A DNA stretch of 64,000 nt from Elizabethkingia meningoseptica_A (GCF_045762675.1 NZ_JBJDLK010000005.1:310001-374000); one strand, 5' to 3'; counted from the stretch's first letter, positions 26,900 through 35,751 are shown. Translations and numbers: made by a program. The notes: generated by a model from the letters alone, not told the origin.

Positions 26900-27974
26900 T
26901 TTTTTTGTTTTGTAAAAAGGTGTTGACAGTTGTTAAATGCAATAAATAAAATACTTATACAAGATGTTCCTTAATCATCTTAATTCTCACTCATCAGTAA
27001 TAACATTCATGTAACTATAATTTTAGATAAAAACATTTAACATAATAGGCATAGGATTAAACCTCTATAAACTCCACCTGATAACAACTTCAGGAATAAC
27101 AGATTTCCTTAACTCCATCATCAGTGTAAAAAATCGATTCAGAAACAGTTATTATGCAATTGACAGCATAAGTATATTTCTTTTAACTCTATAAGTTTGA
27201 CGGGAATAGTATGATATTGTCAAACAACACTTAGAAAATTTTAAAAAATAATATCCCTCATAAGCAGACTAAATTACAGCTTTTTAAAATTAGACATTAA
27301 TAAACATATACACTTATTTATAAATATTCTTAATTAATAAAAGATATATTTTAAAATGAAACTAAAATTAATAAAAAAAATAATACAAAAAACATTTATT
27401 TTAAACATTTAATAATTAATATGGTTTTATTTTACAAATAAACAATAATATAAAGAATTATTATTAAAATATCCATACATATAAAGACTGAAAAACAGGC
27501 ACTTTCCACCATATAATTTAGTGAAATATGTTCAAAAAACACAATAAGTAAATGTGAACAGAAGTAAAAAAACAGCATATAAACATCTGAAATAACGATA
27601 GATAAAAGCTAAAATAAAATCAAATACAATAAGAAAACAAAATAATACAGATTTAGAAATAACGATTATTAAATTCATAATTTATTAAAACCATTGAACA
27701 GCACTACATTTATATCAAAACATTACAAAACACCCCACTTATGCACCGCCAGTATTTCGTACTGAAAGAGCTAGAAAACGATTGAAATTCTATTATTAAA
27801 TTTTATTAATACAATTCTTTTACTCGTAGTTATTCCAACTCCTTTTTTATAGTTAATAATTCTTAAGCTTTTTTTAAGGAAAAGTTAAATTCTCATTTAC
27901 ATAATGTTAATTTTAAGTTTCCTTATTCCTTAATTACCCCTGTTATTTTTGCGCTAGAATTTGAACTATTCAAT
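26900..27974. other. 1.1-kb AT-rich intergenic region
   Basis: There is no convincing gene in 1,075 bp between the divergent peptide gene and the Oar-like receptor. The DNA is strongly AT-rich with many homopolymer runs. One less AT-rich patch at 27741-27785 contains a 15-codon plus-strand ORF (MHRQYFVLKELEND) with ordinary codons and a small hairpin (CAGTA-TTTCG-TACTG at 27751-27765). It could be a gene scrap or leader. The promoter for the receptor lies at the right end. No tRNA, IS end or tandem repeat array was seen. Confidence 0.6.
27944..27951 (+). promoter_or_regulatory. -7 element of the Oar-like receptor promoter
   Basis: TATTTTTG matches the Bacteroidota -7 consensus TAnnTTTG exactly and lies 23 bp before the ATG at 27975. 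No clear -33 TTG is present at the usual spacing, so the promoter may be weak or activator-dependent. Confidence 0.5.
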
Positions 27975-30900
27975 ATGAAGAAAAGAATTATTTACGCTAT
28001 TGCTCTTTTATCTTTTGGCCTAGCGTTTTCACAGGAAACCTCTTCCAAAATCCTAGGAAGACTAAAAGGCTCCTCTTCCGAAGTAACAGTTAAGGTAACT
28101 CACTTACCAACCAACAGTACCTTCGAAACAAAAAGTAACAACAAAGGATTATTCAGCCTTGACAACCTTCAGCCCGGAGGCCCTTACAAAATTGAAATCA
28201 CGGAGGGTTCACAGCTGATTTATTCCAACAGCAACCTTCAGCTTTCGCTAGGAAATAACGATCTGCCTGTTGTAGAAGTAAACGCAAAGGAGAAAACAAT
28301 TGATGAAGTAAAACTTACCAACAAGAAAACAGCTGTAAAATACGGAGTAGGTATCAGCCAGGCACAAATTTCAGGACTACCTAATATCAACAGAGGCATA
28401 CAGGATGTAACAAAATTAGTTCCTCAAAGTGCTAATAATTCATTCAACGGAACCAACTTCCGCTACAACAATGTTACAATTGACGGTTCTATCAATAACG
28501 ACGCAATTGGATTCAGCCCTTCACTAGGAGGCCAGACAGGAACATCGGGAATGCCGGGAAGCAGCACCCGCTCCAACTCCATTAGCTTAGATGCAATTCA
28601 GGATGTACAGGTATACATAGCTCCTTATGATGTAAAATTAGGAAACTTCTTGGGAGGAAGTATCAATGCTGTAACAAGAAGCGGAAGTAACAATGTAGAT
28701 GGCTCAATTTATTTTTACGGAAGAAATGCAGCCATTACAGGTAAAAACAGAGTTGGAGACAACTCTAAAATGCCAAGTTCTTTTGAAGATTATATCGCCG
28801 GTGGAAGAATAGGACTTCCGGTAGTTAAGGACAAGGTATTTTTATTTACCAATTTCGAATATACCAAAAGAACAGACCCTGTTTTTTATAATGCAGGTGA
28901 CCAGGGTGCACTTATATCAAATGATGTAGCAAGAGACCTTAGCAACTTCATCAGAACAAAATATGGTTACGATGTTGGAAGCTATAACCAATACAATAAC
29001 TTTTCTGAAAGTGGTAAGCTCTTCACTAAATTAGACTGGAAGTTAAATGACAAGCATACGCTTTCCATTAAAAACAACACTGTATTTTCACAAGCTTCTA
29101 ACCTGGAAAGAGACGGTGCCAACTTCCGTTTCTCAGGCATAGATTTTGTTCAGAGAAATACAGCTTCAACCACAACATTAGAATTAAAAAGCCGCTTTAA
29201 CGATAAATGGAGCAATAACTTCATCGCAGGATATTCATCTATTCACGATTACAGAGATCCTACCTCACAAAACAAAATGTTCCCTCAGGTAGAAATTTCA
29301 AATAACGGTGGAACAATTCTGTTAGGAAATGATAGGGAAGCAACTGTTTTCAACATGAAACAGAAAACTTTCGAAATCACAGACAACCTGACATACAAAA
29401 CAGGCGTACACACGTTCTTATTAGGAACACATAATGAATTATACAATATTGATTATGGTTTTGTTAATGCATTAAACGGAAGAATTTCTTATAAAAGCCT
29501 TACAGATTTCTACAACGGAAATCCTTCAAGAATAAGAGGTACCTATCCATTTAATGGAGACAGCAGAGAAGCATTGTTCAATAATCCATATGCTCACTAC
29601 AAAGTTAATATGCTTTCTTTGTACTTACAGGATGAAATTAATCTGGGAAGACTAAGATTATCTCCGGGTATCAGAGTAGATTATACAGACTTACCGAACA
29701 AACCACAGTTAAGCCCATTGGTAAATGCATCTCCAAACGACCCTAACTATGGTACAACATACACTTATACCCCACTAAGTCAATTAACCAACAAATACTT
29801 GAATAAACCGACATTATCACCAAGATTAGGGTTTAATTTAGATATTACAGAAAATAAATCAGTAGTCTTAAGAGGAGGTACCGGAGTATTTGTAGGAAGA
29901 ATTCCTTTTGCATGGTTAGGTTATGCATACTATAACGATGGTGTAGGTTTTGGTAGTTACGATTACAACGGACCAACAGCAGCTCAGCTTGCAACAAACG
30001 GAGATCCTCTAGTAAGTGGTAATTTCCCAAAATGGCAAAATTCATCTAAAGTACAGGTAGACTTAGTTGATAATAATTTCAAAATGCCAAGAGTATGGAG
30101 AAGTTCACTTGCTTTAGATTATACTGTTGCAGGTTACAAATTAACATTGGAAGGTATTTATACAAAAGTAATGTATGACCTGATGTTCCAGCAGGTTAAT
30201 AAAACTGATAAAGTAACTTACTTTAGTTATGATACGAATCATGAGATGCCTATTTATACAACCAATATCAATAGCAACTTCTCCAATGCTTATATGTTAT
30301 CCAACACAAAGCAGGGTTATCGTTATAATTTAACTGTACAGTTGGCTAAATCATACAATTTTGGTTTAAATTTCTTCGCAGCCTATACATATGGTGATGC
30401 AAAAGATATCACTAACGGTATCAGAAACTCCATGGAAAGTAACTGGCAGATGAACCAATCATTAACGCCTAACGATCCTCAGCTGGCAACTTCCAACTTT
30501 GCAATCAAACACAGAATAGTTGCAAACCTTGGTTATGGAATCAACCTTTCCGATACCAACAGACTTTCTGCTAATGTATATTTCAATGCACAGTCAGGAA
30601 ACCCATTCTCCTGGGGATTTGTTAACAGCACAATCGCCAACACGGGACAGGCAGCTGGCTTAGCTTACATCTTTAAAGATGCCGCAGAAGCAGCTAAATA
30701 TCTTGTTTCTTATAAAGATGCAGCCGGAAACACTATATCGACTCAGCAACAGGTAGCCGATTACGAAGCTTTTGTTAATGGTAATAAATACCTAAGCAGC
30801 AGAAGAGGTAAGTTTACAGAACGTAACGGAGATTTCACACCATGGAATGTACAGGCAGACTTCAGAATAATGGATGAAATTAAGTTGAGTAAAAACAGTA

Positions 30901-31157
30901 AGAACAGTATTCAGATTTCATTCAGCATTATGAATATTACAAACTTACTGAACAAAAACTGGGGTAAATTGTACTTTGTTCCGAATACCTTTAACTCAAC
31001 ATCAAGTGTGGGTATGACTAAGGTAGGAAATGTAGCCAGCGGACAACCAGGAGCAGGAGACCCAACATACAACTTCAAAACACCCGGACAACCATACAGT
31101 ATCGATCAGTTTGCATCGAGATTCCAGGGACAATTAGGAATAAGATATAACTTCTAG
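27975..31157 (+). CDS. Oar-like TonB-dependent outer membrane receptor
   Basis: A 1060-residue outer membrane protein. The signal peptide is residues 1-19 (ending GLAFSQ). Residues about 25-95 form a carboxypeptidase-regulatory-like beta-sandwich, and residues about 110-230 are the plug (ISGLPNINRGIQDVTKLVPQ, then DGSINNDAIGFSPSLGG and QDVQVYIAPYDVKLGNFLGG). The rest is a beta-barrel with alternating aromatic strands ending LGIRYNF, with the terminal Phe used for outer membrane insertion. Oar-type receptors are abundant in flavobacteria; many import or secrete peptides, proteins or polymers, and the substrate is not predictable. It is monocistronic and followed by a strong terminator. Confidence 0.92.
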   Translation: MKKRIIYAIALLSFGLAFSQETSSKILGRLKGSSSEVTVKVTHLPTNSTFETKSNNKGLFSLDNLQPGGPYKIEITEGSQLIYSNSNLQLSLGNNDLPVVEVNAKEKTIDEVKLTNKKTAVKYGVGISQAQISGLPNINRGIQDVTKLVPQSANNSFNGTNFRYNNVTIDGSINNDAIGFSPSLGGQTGTSGMPGSSTRSNSISLDAIQDVQVYIAPYDVKLGNFLGGSINAVTRSGSNNVDGSIYFYGRNAAITGKNRVGDNSKMPSSFEDYIAGGRIGLPVVKDKVFLFTNFEYTKRTDPVFYNAGDQGALISNDVARDLSNFIRTKYGYDVGSYNQYNNFSESGKLFTKLDWKLNDKHTLSIKNNTVFSQASNLERDGANFRFSGIDFVQRNTASTTTLELKSRFNDKWSNNFIAGYSSIHDYRDPTSQNKMFPQVEISNNGGTILLGNDREATVFNMKQKTFEITDNLTYKTGVHTFLLGTHNELYNIDYGFVNALNGRISYKSLTDFYNGNPSRIRGTYPFNGDSREALFNNPYAHYKVNMLSLYLQDEINLGRLRLSPGIRVDYTDLPNKPQLSPLVNASPNDPNYGTTYTYTPLSQLTNKYLNKPTLSPRLGFNLDITENKSVVLRGGTGVFVGRIPFAWLGYAYYNDGVGFGSYDYNGPTAAQLATNGDPLVSGNFPKWQNSSKVQVDLVDNNFKMPRVWRSSLALDYTVAGYKLTLEGIYTKVMYDLMFQQVNKTDKVTYFSYDTNHEMPIYTTNINSNFSNAYMLSNTKQGYRYNLTVQLAKSYNFGLNFFAAYTYGDAKDITNGIRNSMESNWQMNQSLTPNDPQLATSNFAIKHRIVANLGYGINLSDTNRLSANVYFNAQSGNPFSWGFVNSTIANTGQAAGLAYIFKDAAEAAKYLVSYKDAAGNTISTQQQVADYEAFVNGNKYLSSRRGKFTERNGDFTPWNVQADFRIMDEIKLSKNSKNSIQISFSIMNITNLLNKNWGKLYFVPNTFNSTSSVGMTKVGNVASGQPGAGDPTYNFKTPGQPYSIDQFASRFQGQLGIRYNF

Positions 31158-31193
31158 GGTTAATTAACTTTTTATTTTACTTTATTTCACTTA

Positions 31194-31227
31194 AAAATCC
31201 TGCAGAGATGGTTCTGCAGGATTTTTT
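31194..31227 (+). terminator. Terminator after the Oar-like receptor
   Basis: An 11-bp inverted repeat AATCCTGCAGA / TCTGCAGGATT with a short loop is followed by a T run on the plus strand. The minus strand also ends in T's, so it may work in both directions. Confidence 0.9.
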
Positions 31228-31243
31228 ACTTGAAACATTAAAT

Positions 31244-31326
31244 AAAAAATACGAAAGTCTCCTGATAGGAGACTTTCGTACAGCATCTAGTTAGGATGCT
31301 TTAACTTGATATGAAAAACTAATTAA
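31244..31326 (-). ncRNA. Candidate small RNA (about 83 nt)
   Basis: The stretch on the minus strand has a -7 box (TAAATTTG at 31339-31332), then about 25 nt of unstructured, U-rich sequence. Next comes a hairpin with stem AGCATC/GATGCT (31300-31282), and finally a perfect 13-bp stem TACGAAAGTCTCC / GGAGACTTTCGTA (31280-31250) directly followed by six T's, a textbook intrinsic terminator. No ORF of size fits inside. The upstream nrdA transcript already has its own terminator at 31614-31648, so this second terminator needs its own transcript. A CRP-like palindrome sits about 44 bp upstream of the predicted start. Alternative: a backup terminator. Confidence 0.5.
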
Positions 31327-31331
31327 CACTG

Positions 31332-31378
31332 CAAATTTATCTAAACATCTTCTAAATAAAAATGTGATAATAATCACA
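31332..31378 (-). promoter_or_regulatory. Promoter with CRP/FNR-like palindrome for the candidate small RNA
   Basis: TGTGATAATAATCACA at 31363-31378 is a perfect TGTGA-N6-TCACA dyad, the consensus of Crp-family regulators. Its centre is about 44 bp upstream of the start expected from the -7 box TAAATTTG (31339-31332), close to class II activator spacing. No -33 TTG is seen, which fits an activator-dependent promoter. Confidence 0.5.
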
Positions 31379-31613
31379 TCTCAAAAATTGGGAATCAATT
31401 TAATCACATTTTTAAGAATATTTCAATTTTAAGTCAATATTATTTCATAATTAATATTTTTAATTCTATACTATATTTACAGTAAAGGCTATGAAATCGA
31501 TAAATTCTACCTCTTTACTATCATATCACATATTATACTACAAATAAGCACATTACACCAAAATAAACCTTTTACATGATATATCTCATCATCCTGTATT
31601 GACACCTAAAATT

Positions 31614-31648
31614 AAAAAAGCACAGAATATATAATTCTGTGCTTTTTT
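31614..31648 (-). terminator. Terminator of the nrdB-nrdA operon
   Basis: GCACAGAAT / ATTCTGTGC forms the stem, with A and T runs on both flanks, so it can terminate in both directions. It lies 27 bp after the nrdA stop. Confidence 0.9.
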
Positions 31649-31675
31649 CAAAGTTAAATTAAACATTTAAGTCTT

Positions 31676-33331
31676 TTACGCCTCACATGAGGAACATGAT
31701 ACAAAGTTCACCATTAGCTCTTTGGATACAGATGAACTTCTTTGATAATATAATGTTTTAACACCTTTCTTCCATGCTTCAATATACAGATAGTTAACAT
31801 CCTTCACAGGCATTGTCGACGGGATTTGTAAATTAAGAGACTGTGCCTGGTCAATATACTGTTGTCTTTGCGCAGCCTGTGAAATAATCTCCATTGGAGA
31901 AATCTCTTTAAAGGTTTTAAATACCGCTTTTTCCTCCTCTGTTAGCTCATTAAGGTGCTGAACAGAACCATGATTCAGCATAATAGTTCTCCATGTTTCT
32001 TCATTATCCAGTCCTTTTTCTTCTAAAAGCTTAGCCAGATATTTGTTTTTACGCATAAAGTTACCTTTAGCCAAACCAGCTTTGTAATAGTTTGAAGCAA
32101 AAGGCTCAATTCCCGGAGAAGTCTGGCCTAAGATTGCAGAGCTGGATGTTGTAGGAGCAATTGCCATTGTTGTGGTATTTCTCAATCCATATCCTTTAAG
32201 CAATTCAGGTTCACCGTATATATTTGCTAATTCTCTTGAAGCCTGTTCCGCCTGTTCTTTTATCAATCTGAATGCTCTTGCATTAAACTGAGTAGCTTCA
32301 AAGCTTTCAAACGGAATCATGTTCTTTTGTAAATAAGAATGATAACCTAACACTCCTAAGCCTAATGCTCGGTGGCGCATAGCGAAGTTTCTAGCACCCT
32401 GCAGGTAATAATTCCCTTCTGTTTTTTCAATAAATTCAGAAAGTACTGCATCAAGGAAATAAATTGCCAGTTTTACAGCATTTGTATCTTTCCACTCATC
32501 ATATAACTCTAAGTTCATGGAAGACAAACAGCAGATAAATGATTCCTCAAAAGAGGAAGGCAGCATAATTTCCGAACACAAATTACTTGCGTTTACGGTT
32601 AAGCCCAGATCCTTATATACCTGTGGTTTATTTCTGTTTACGTTATCAGTGAAGAAGATATATGGTAGTCCTTTTTGCTGACGGCTTTCCAATACTCTTG
32701 CCCATATTTTACGCTTTTCGATATCACCATCAATCATATCCTGCATCCAGTAGTCTGGCACGCAAACACCAGTAAACAGATTCTGAATAGGGCTTCCGAT
32801 ATCTTTAATGGAAAGGAACTCTTCAATATCTCCGTGGTCAATATCCAGATATGCAGCAAAAGCTCCCCTGCGGACACCTCCCTGAGAAACAACATCCATG
32901 GCTGTATCAAATAATTTCATGAAAGAAACTGCTCCGGAAGATTTACCATTATCAGTAACCGCTGTACCACGGTGACGAAGTTCTCCAAAGTATCCTGAAG
33001 TTCCCCCGCCAATCTTCGTCTGCATAATTACCTCTCCCATTTTGTGGGTAATCCCTTCTATACTATCCGGAATATGAACATTAAAACACGAAATAGGCAA
33101 ACCTCTCTGCGTCCCCATATTAGCCCAAACAGGAGAAGAAAAACTTATCCAGCCCTTAGTGATCATTTCTTCAAAAGCAGGTTGTAATTCCGGCTTATAT
33201 AATCTTTTTGCAGCAGCTGTAGTAATTCTTTCGATTGCACCTTTTACGGTTTCCCCTTTTAGCAAATACCCTCTGTTAAGCATTTGCTCGGACTCTTCAT
33301 TCAGCCACCATATATTGTTTTGTTCTTCCAT
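31676..33331 (-). CDS. nrdA: Ribonucleoside-diphosphate reductase, alpha subunit
   Basis: The 551-residue catalytic subunit of class I ribonucleotide reductase (EC 1.17.4.1), reducing NDPs to dNDPs with NrdB. Visible active-site parts are PISCFNVHIPDS (first redox Cys), NLCSEIMLPSS with the FICCLSSMNLE block (second redox Cys and thiyl-radical Cys region), the substrate block APTTSSSAILGQTSPGIEP, and the C-terminal CSSC pair that passes electrons from thioredoxin. The N-terminus starts directly in the reductase domain: there is no ATP-cone, so no classical dATP switch. It is co-transcribed with a 95-aa ABM-like gene and nrdB, with a 52-bp gap before its start. Confidence 0.96.
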   Translation of the reverse strand: MEEQNNIWWLNEESEQMLNRGYLLKGETVKGAIERITTAAAKRLYKPELQPAFEEMITKGWISFSSPVWANMGTQRGLPISCFNVHIPDSIEGITHKMGEVIMQTKIGGGTSGYFGELRHRGTAVTDNGKSSGAVSFMKLFDTAMDVVSQGGVRRGAFAAYLDIDHGDIEEFLSIKDIGSPIQNLFTGVCVPDYWMQDMIDGDIEKRKIWARVLESRQQKGLPYIFFTDNVNRNKPQVYKDLGLTVNASNLCSEIMLPSSFEESFICCLSSMNLELYDEWKDTNAVKLAIYFLDAVLSEFIEKTEGNYYLQGARNFAMRHRALGLGVLGYHSYLQKNMIPFESFEATQFNARAFRLIKEQAEQASRELANIYGEPELLKGYGLRNTTTMAIAPTTSSSAILGQTSPGIEPFASNYYKAGLAKGNFMRKNKYLAKLLEEKGLDNEETWRTIMLNHGSVQHLNELTEEEKAVFKTFKEISPMEIISQAAQRQQYIDQAQSLNLQIPSTMPVKDVNYLYIEAWKKGVKTLYYQRSSSVSKELMVNFVSCSSCEA

Positions 33332-33383
33332 AGTATTTTATTTTTACGAATCCTTCCTTTGCAACCCGGTTCAGACTCTGTTA

Positions 33384-33671
33384 TTATATTGCTTGTAAAA
33401 TATTAACCTGATGCGAACCATTCAGTCCGCTTTCATCTCTTAGCCTCTGAAACTCTTTAAAAGATGGTACATTCAGAACTTCATGTTGTACCGTTTCATT
33501 TTCGTAGTTAGAATAATGCAAAAATGTTACACCATCTTCTTTCAGATAAACTTTATATTCAAAATTCAACTGGTCTAATTTTTTAAAATCTTCCAGAAAT
33601 TTTTGAATATTATGCTTGTTTTCAGCTACATATTCCGGCTTTACAGTGTAGCTTACTAATACATTGATCAT
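33384..33671 (-). CDS. Small ABM-like (antibiotic biosynthesis monooxygenase fold) protein in the nrd operon
   Basis: A 95-residue protein opening MINVLVSYTVKPEYVAENKH, with a FLEDFKKLDQLNFEYKVYL helix-strand pair, GVTFLHYSNYENE, VPSFKEFQRLRDESGL and a closing strand HQVNILQAI. That order of strands and helices, and the length, fit the dimeric alpha/beta barrel (ABM/'putative quinol monooxygenase') fold. It lies between nrdB (7 bp) and nrdA (52 bp), so it is co-expressed with ribonucleotide reductase. The function is unknown. A role in redox chemistry or cofactor handling for the reductase is only a guess from position. Confidence 0.75.
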   Translation of the reverse strand: MINVLVSYTVKPEYVAENKHNIQKFLEDFKKLDQLNFEYKVYLKEDGVTFLHYSNYENETVQHEVLNVPSFKEFQRLRDESGLNGSHQVNILQAI

Positions 33672-33678
33672 TTGTTAA

Positions 33679-34653
33679 TTAAAACAGATCGTTTGCCGTA
33701 ATACTCTTATCGTGTTTCGTATAATCAACCGGTCTCTTTGCAAAGAAATCATCTAATGAATTTGCAAATACCTCTTCTTCGAACCATACCATTGGACGGT
33801 ACTGCTCCGGAGAAACGTTATAGCGCGGTGCCATATTGATTTTCTTTAAGCTGTCATCCACTCTGTACTTCATAAAGTTCAGTAAGTCTTCTTTAGAGAA
33901 CTGCGTTAGTTCTCCAAGCTCGAAAATCCAGTCCAGGATCTCTCCCTCAAGTTCCACAGACTGATCTACCAGTGTGTAAATATCATCAATATCCGAATCA
34001 GTAAGTAAGTCCGGTTGTTCTTCTCTGATTTTATTGATTAAATAAATTCCGGCATTTGCATGGATTTGTTCATCCACTGAAGTCCAGGCAATAATGTTGG
34101 ATACATTTTTCATGTATCCTTTAAATCTTGTAAAAGATAAGATAATTGCAAACTGAGAGAACAATGATACATTTTCTATCAGAATACTGAACAATAATAA
34201 TGAAGAAACATACTCTTTAGGCGTTGCCGAATTTGCATGCTTCAACACATTTGACAAGAAGTCGATTCTCTTTTTTACAGCAGGAATTTCTATTACATTC
34301 GAAAACTCTTCGTTATACCCCAATACTTCCAGCAAACGGGAATAAGCTTCTGAATGGCGGAACTCGCATTCAGCAAAAGTAGCCCCTAATCCATTAAGTT
34401 CAGGTTTCGGTAAATGGTTATAAAGGTTACCCCAAAATGTTTTCACCGATACTTCAATCTGTGCAATTGCTAACAGTGCATTTTTTACCGCATGTTTTTC
34501 GTGTGGTTCAAGCTGTGAGTGGAAATCCTGCACGTCCGCAGTGAAATCTACTTCTGAATGTACCCAAAAAGACTTGTTAATTGCCTCTATAAATTGAAGG
34601 ACCTCCGGGTACTCAAAAGGTTTGTAACTAACTCGTTTATCGAAAATTCCCAT
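33679..34653 (-). CDS. nrdB: Ribonucleoside-diphosphate reductase, beta subunit
   Basis: The 324-residue radical-generating subunit. The dimetal ligands expected of a class I beta chain are all visible: E67 (AQIEVS), E97 and H100 (ECEFRHSE), E160 (SILIEN), and E195 and H198 (VDEQIHAN), with Tyr104 close to H100. There is no fused ATP-cone. A Flavobacterium homologue without an ATP-cone has been described as a dimanganese class Id enzyme, and no nrdI is visible here, so a class Id enzyme is a reasonable but unproven reading. First gene of nrdB-ABM-nrdA. A -7 box and a DnaA box lie upstream. Confidence 0.95.
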   Translation of the reverse strand: MGIFDKRVSYKPFEYPEVLQFIEAINKSFWVHSEVDFTADVQDFHSQLEPHEKHAVKNALLAIAQIEVSVKTFWGNLYNHLPKPELNGLGATFAECEFRHSEAYSRLLEVLGYNEEFSNVIEIPAVKKRIDFLSNVLKHANSATPKEYVSSLLLFSILIENVSLFSQFAIILSFTRFKGYMKNVSNIIAWTSVDEQIHANAGIYLINKIREEQPDLLTDSDIDDIYTLVDQSVELEGEILDWIFELGELTQFSKEDLLNFMKYRVDDSLKKINMAPRYNVSPEQYRPMVWFEEEVFANSLDDFFAKRPVDYTKHDKSITANDLF

Positions 34654-34716
34654 AATGATTTGTGTATTTTAATTCAACTTCAGTCAAAGCTATTCTTTAT
34701 TCGCAATGTCGGATTA

Positions 34717-34724
34717 CAAATTTA
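34717..34724 (-). promoter_or_regulatory. -7 element of the nrdB promoter
   Basis: On the minus strand 34724-34717 reads TAAATTTG, an exact TAnnTTTG match 64 bp upstream of the nrdB ATG. TTG triplets lie 14 and 17 bp further upstream, within or a little short of the usual -33 spacing. Confidence 0.5.
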
Positions 34725-34795
34725 TCAAAAGGTCACAACAATAAAAAGTGGAAAAAGCTGCCATCCCCGTTAAAGCCTTATTTCTCGTAAAAAAG

Positions 34796-34804
34796 TTATC
34801 CACA
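34796..34804 (+). promoter_or_regulatory. Consensus DnaA box upstream of nrdB
   Basis: TTATCCACA matches the DnaA-box consensus at all nine positions. It lies 143 bp upstream of the nrdB start and about 200 bp upstream of the divergent ABC gene. In E. coli DnaA boxes control nrdAB; the same link here is an inference. One 9-mer can also arise by chance. Confidence 0.45.
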
Positions 34805-35007
34805 AAGATACCTAAGTAGCTATGTTTACGGCAATTAACAAAAATGTATGATCACAAATATGCTATTCATGTATAAAAAGTTAAACACATAATTATTTCT
34901 CTTTGATATAAAGGGTTTACGGGTTAAACAATTTAAAAAACAGACTAAAAGCATTTTTTGTGTAACAAAGTGCCCTTCTCTACTACCTATTAGTAAAAAC
35001 TCGTGGA

Positions 35008-35700
35008 ATGATAACAATTGAGAATCTTGAAAAATCTTATGATATCGGAAAAAGCAAACTTCATGTTTTAAAGGGAATCAACCTCAACATCAAAGAAGGT
35101 GAGTTTGTATCGATCATGGGATCATCGGGTTCCGGGAAATCTACCTTACTGAATATCATCGGTATATTGGATGAAGCGGATTCAGGAGTTTATGAGCTTG
35201 CAGGAGTTCCGATCAAAAATCTCAATGAAGTAAAAGCTGCTGACTACAGAAGCCGGTTCTTGGGTTTTATTTTTCAGTCATTTAATCTTATTGCTTATAA
35301 AACCGCACTGGAAAATGTAGCACTTCCACTTTATTATCAGAATGTTTCCCGAAAAGAAAGAAATAAAAAAGCACTCGAATATCTGGAAAAAGTAGGATTG
35401 GCACAGTGGGCAGACCACTTACCAAGTGAACTTTCCGGAGGACAAAAGCAAAGAGTTGCTATTGCAAGGGCACTGATCACCGATCCAAAAGTAATTCTGG
35501 CGGATGAACCAACCGGAGCATTAGACTCTAAAACCACCTATGATATTATGAAGCTTTTGCAGCAGATTAATAACGAAGGAAAAACCATTGTAGTTGTAAC
35601 CCACGAACCCGATGTAGCTGCGCAAACCAAACGTAATGTAGTACTGAAAGATGGTGTAATAGAAAGTGACGAATTCATAAAACAGTTAGTGTTAGAGTAA
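35008..35700 (+). CDS. ABC transporter ATPase (MacB/LolD-type)
   Basis: A 230-residue nucleotide-binding subunit: Walker A GSSGSGKST (38-46), Q-loop FIFQSFNL (88-95), signature LSGGQKQRVAIARAL (142-156), Walker B VILADEPTGALD (162-173) and the switch His in VVVTHEP. The sequence belongs to the MacB/LolD/FtsE group. It powers the two MacB-type permeases encoded downstream. The gene opens a plus-strand operon: ATPase, permease, permease, four-helix protein, membrane-fusion adaptor. It is 112 bp from the first permease, with octanucleotide repeats in between. Confidence 0.95.
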   Translation: MITIENLEKSYDIGKSKLHVLKGINLNIKEGEFVSIMGSSGSGKSTLLNIIGILDEADSGVYELAGVPIKNLNEVKAADYRSRFLGFIFQSFNLIAYKTALENVALPLYYQNVSRKERNKKALEYLEKVGLAQWADHLPSELSGGQKQRVAIARALITDPKVILADEPTGALDSKTTYDIMKLLQQINNEGKTIVVVTHEPDVAAQTKRNVVLKDGVIESDEFIKQLVLE

Positions 35701-35711
35701 AAAATATAGCT

Positions 35712-35751
35712 GTGAATATGTGAATAAGTGAATATGTAAATGAGTGAATCA
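35712..35751 (+). repeat. Five octanucleotide repeats (GTGAATNN type)
   Basis: Five consecutive 8-bp units: GTGAATAT, GTGAATAA, GTGAATAT, GTAAATGA, GTGAATCA. They occupy the gap between the ATPase and the first permease. Related arrays flank the four-helix-bundle gene further down the same operon. Confidence 0.8.

Larger units (their letters stand above)
31158..31675. other. Intergenic region between the Oar-like receptor and nrdA
   Basis: This 518-bp region between convergent genes holds three strong hairpin terminators (31194, 31244 and 31614), a candidate small RNA on the minus strand and a CRP-like palindrome. The remaining 31400-31610 stretch is AT-rich without a visible gene. Confidence 0.7.
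34654..35007. other. Divergent intergenic region between nrdB and the ABC efflux operon
   Basis: 354 bp without a gene. It holds the nrdB -7 box and a perfect DnaA box. The remainder is AT-rich and I see no hairpin terminator. No consensus -7 element was found just upstream of the ABC gene at 35008. Confidence 0.7.

Noticed and set aside
26900..27974. Hidden gene in the long gap before the Oar-like receptor
   Set aside because: No frame of useful length with normal codon use on either strand; only the 15-codon patch stands out.
35712..35751. CRISPR-like repeat array
   Set aside because: The units are only 8 bp with no spacers, so it is a short tandem repeat, not a CRISPR array.
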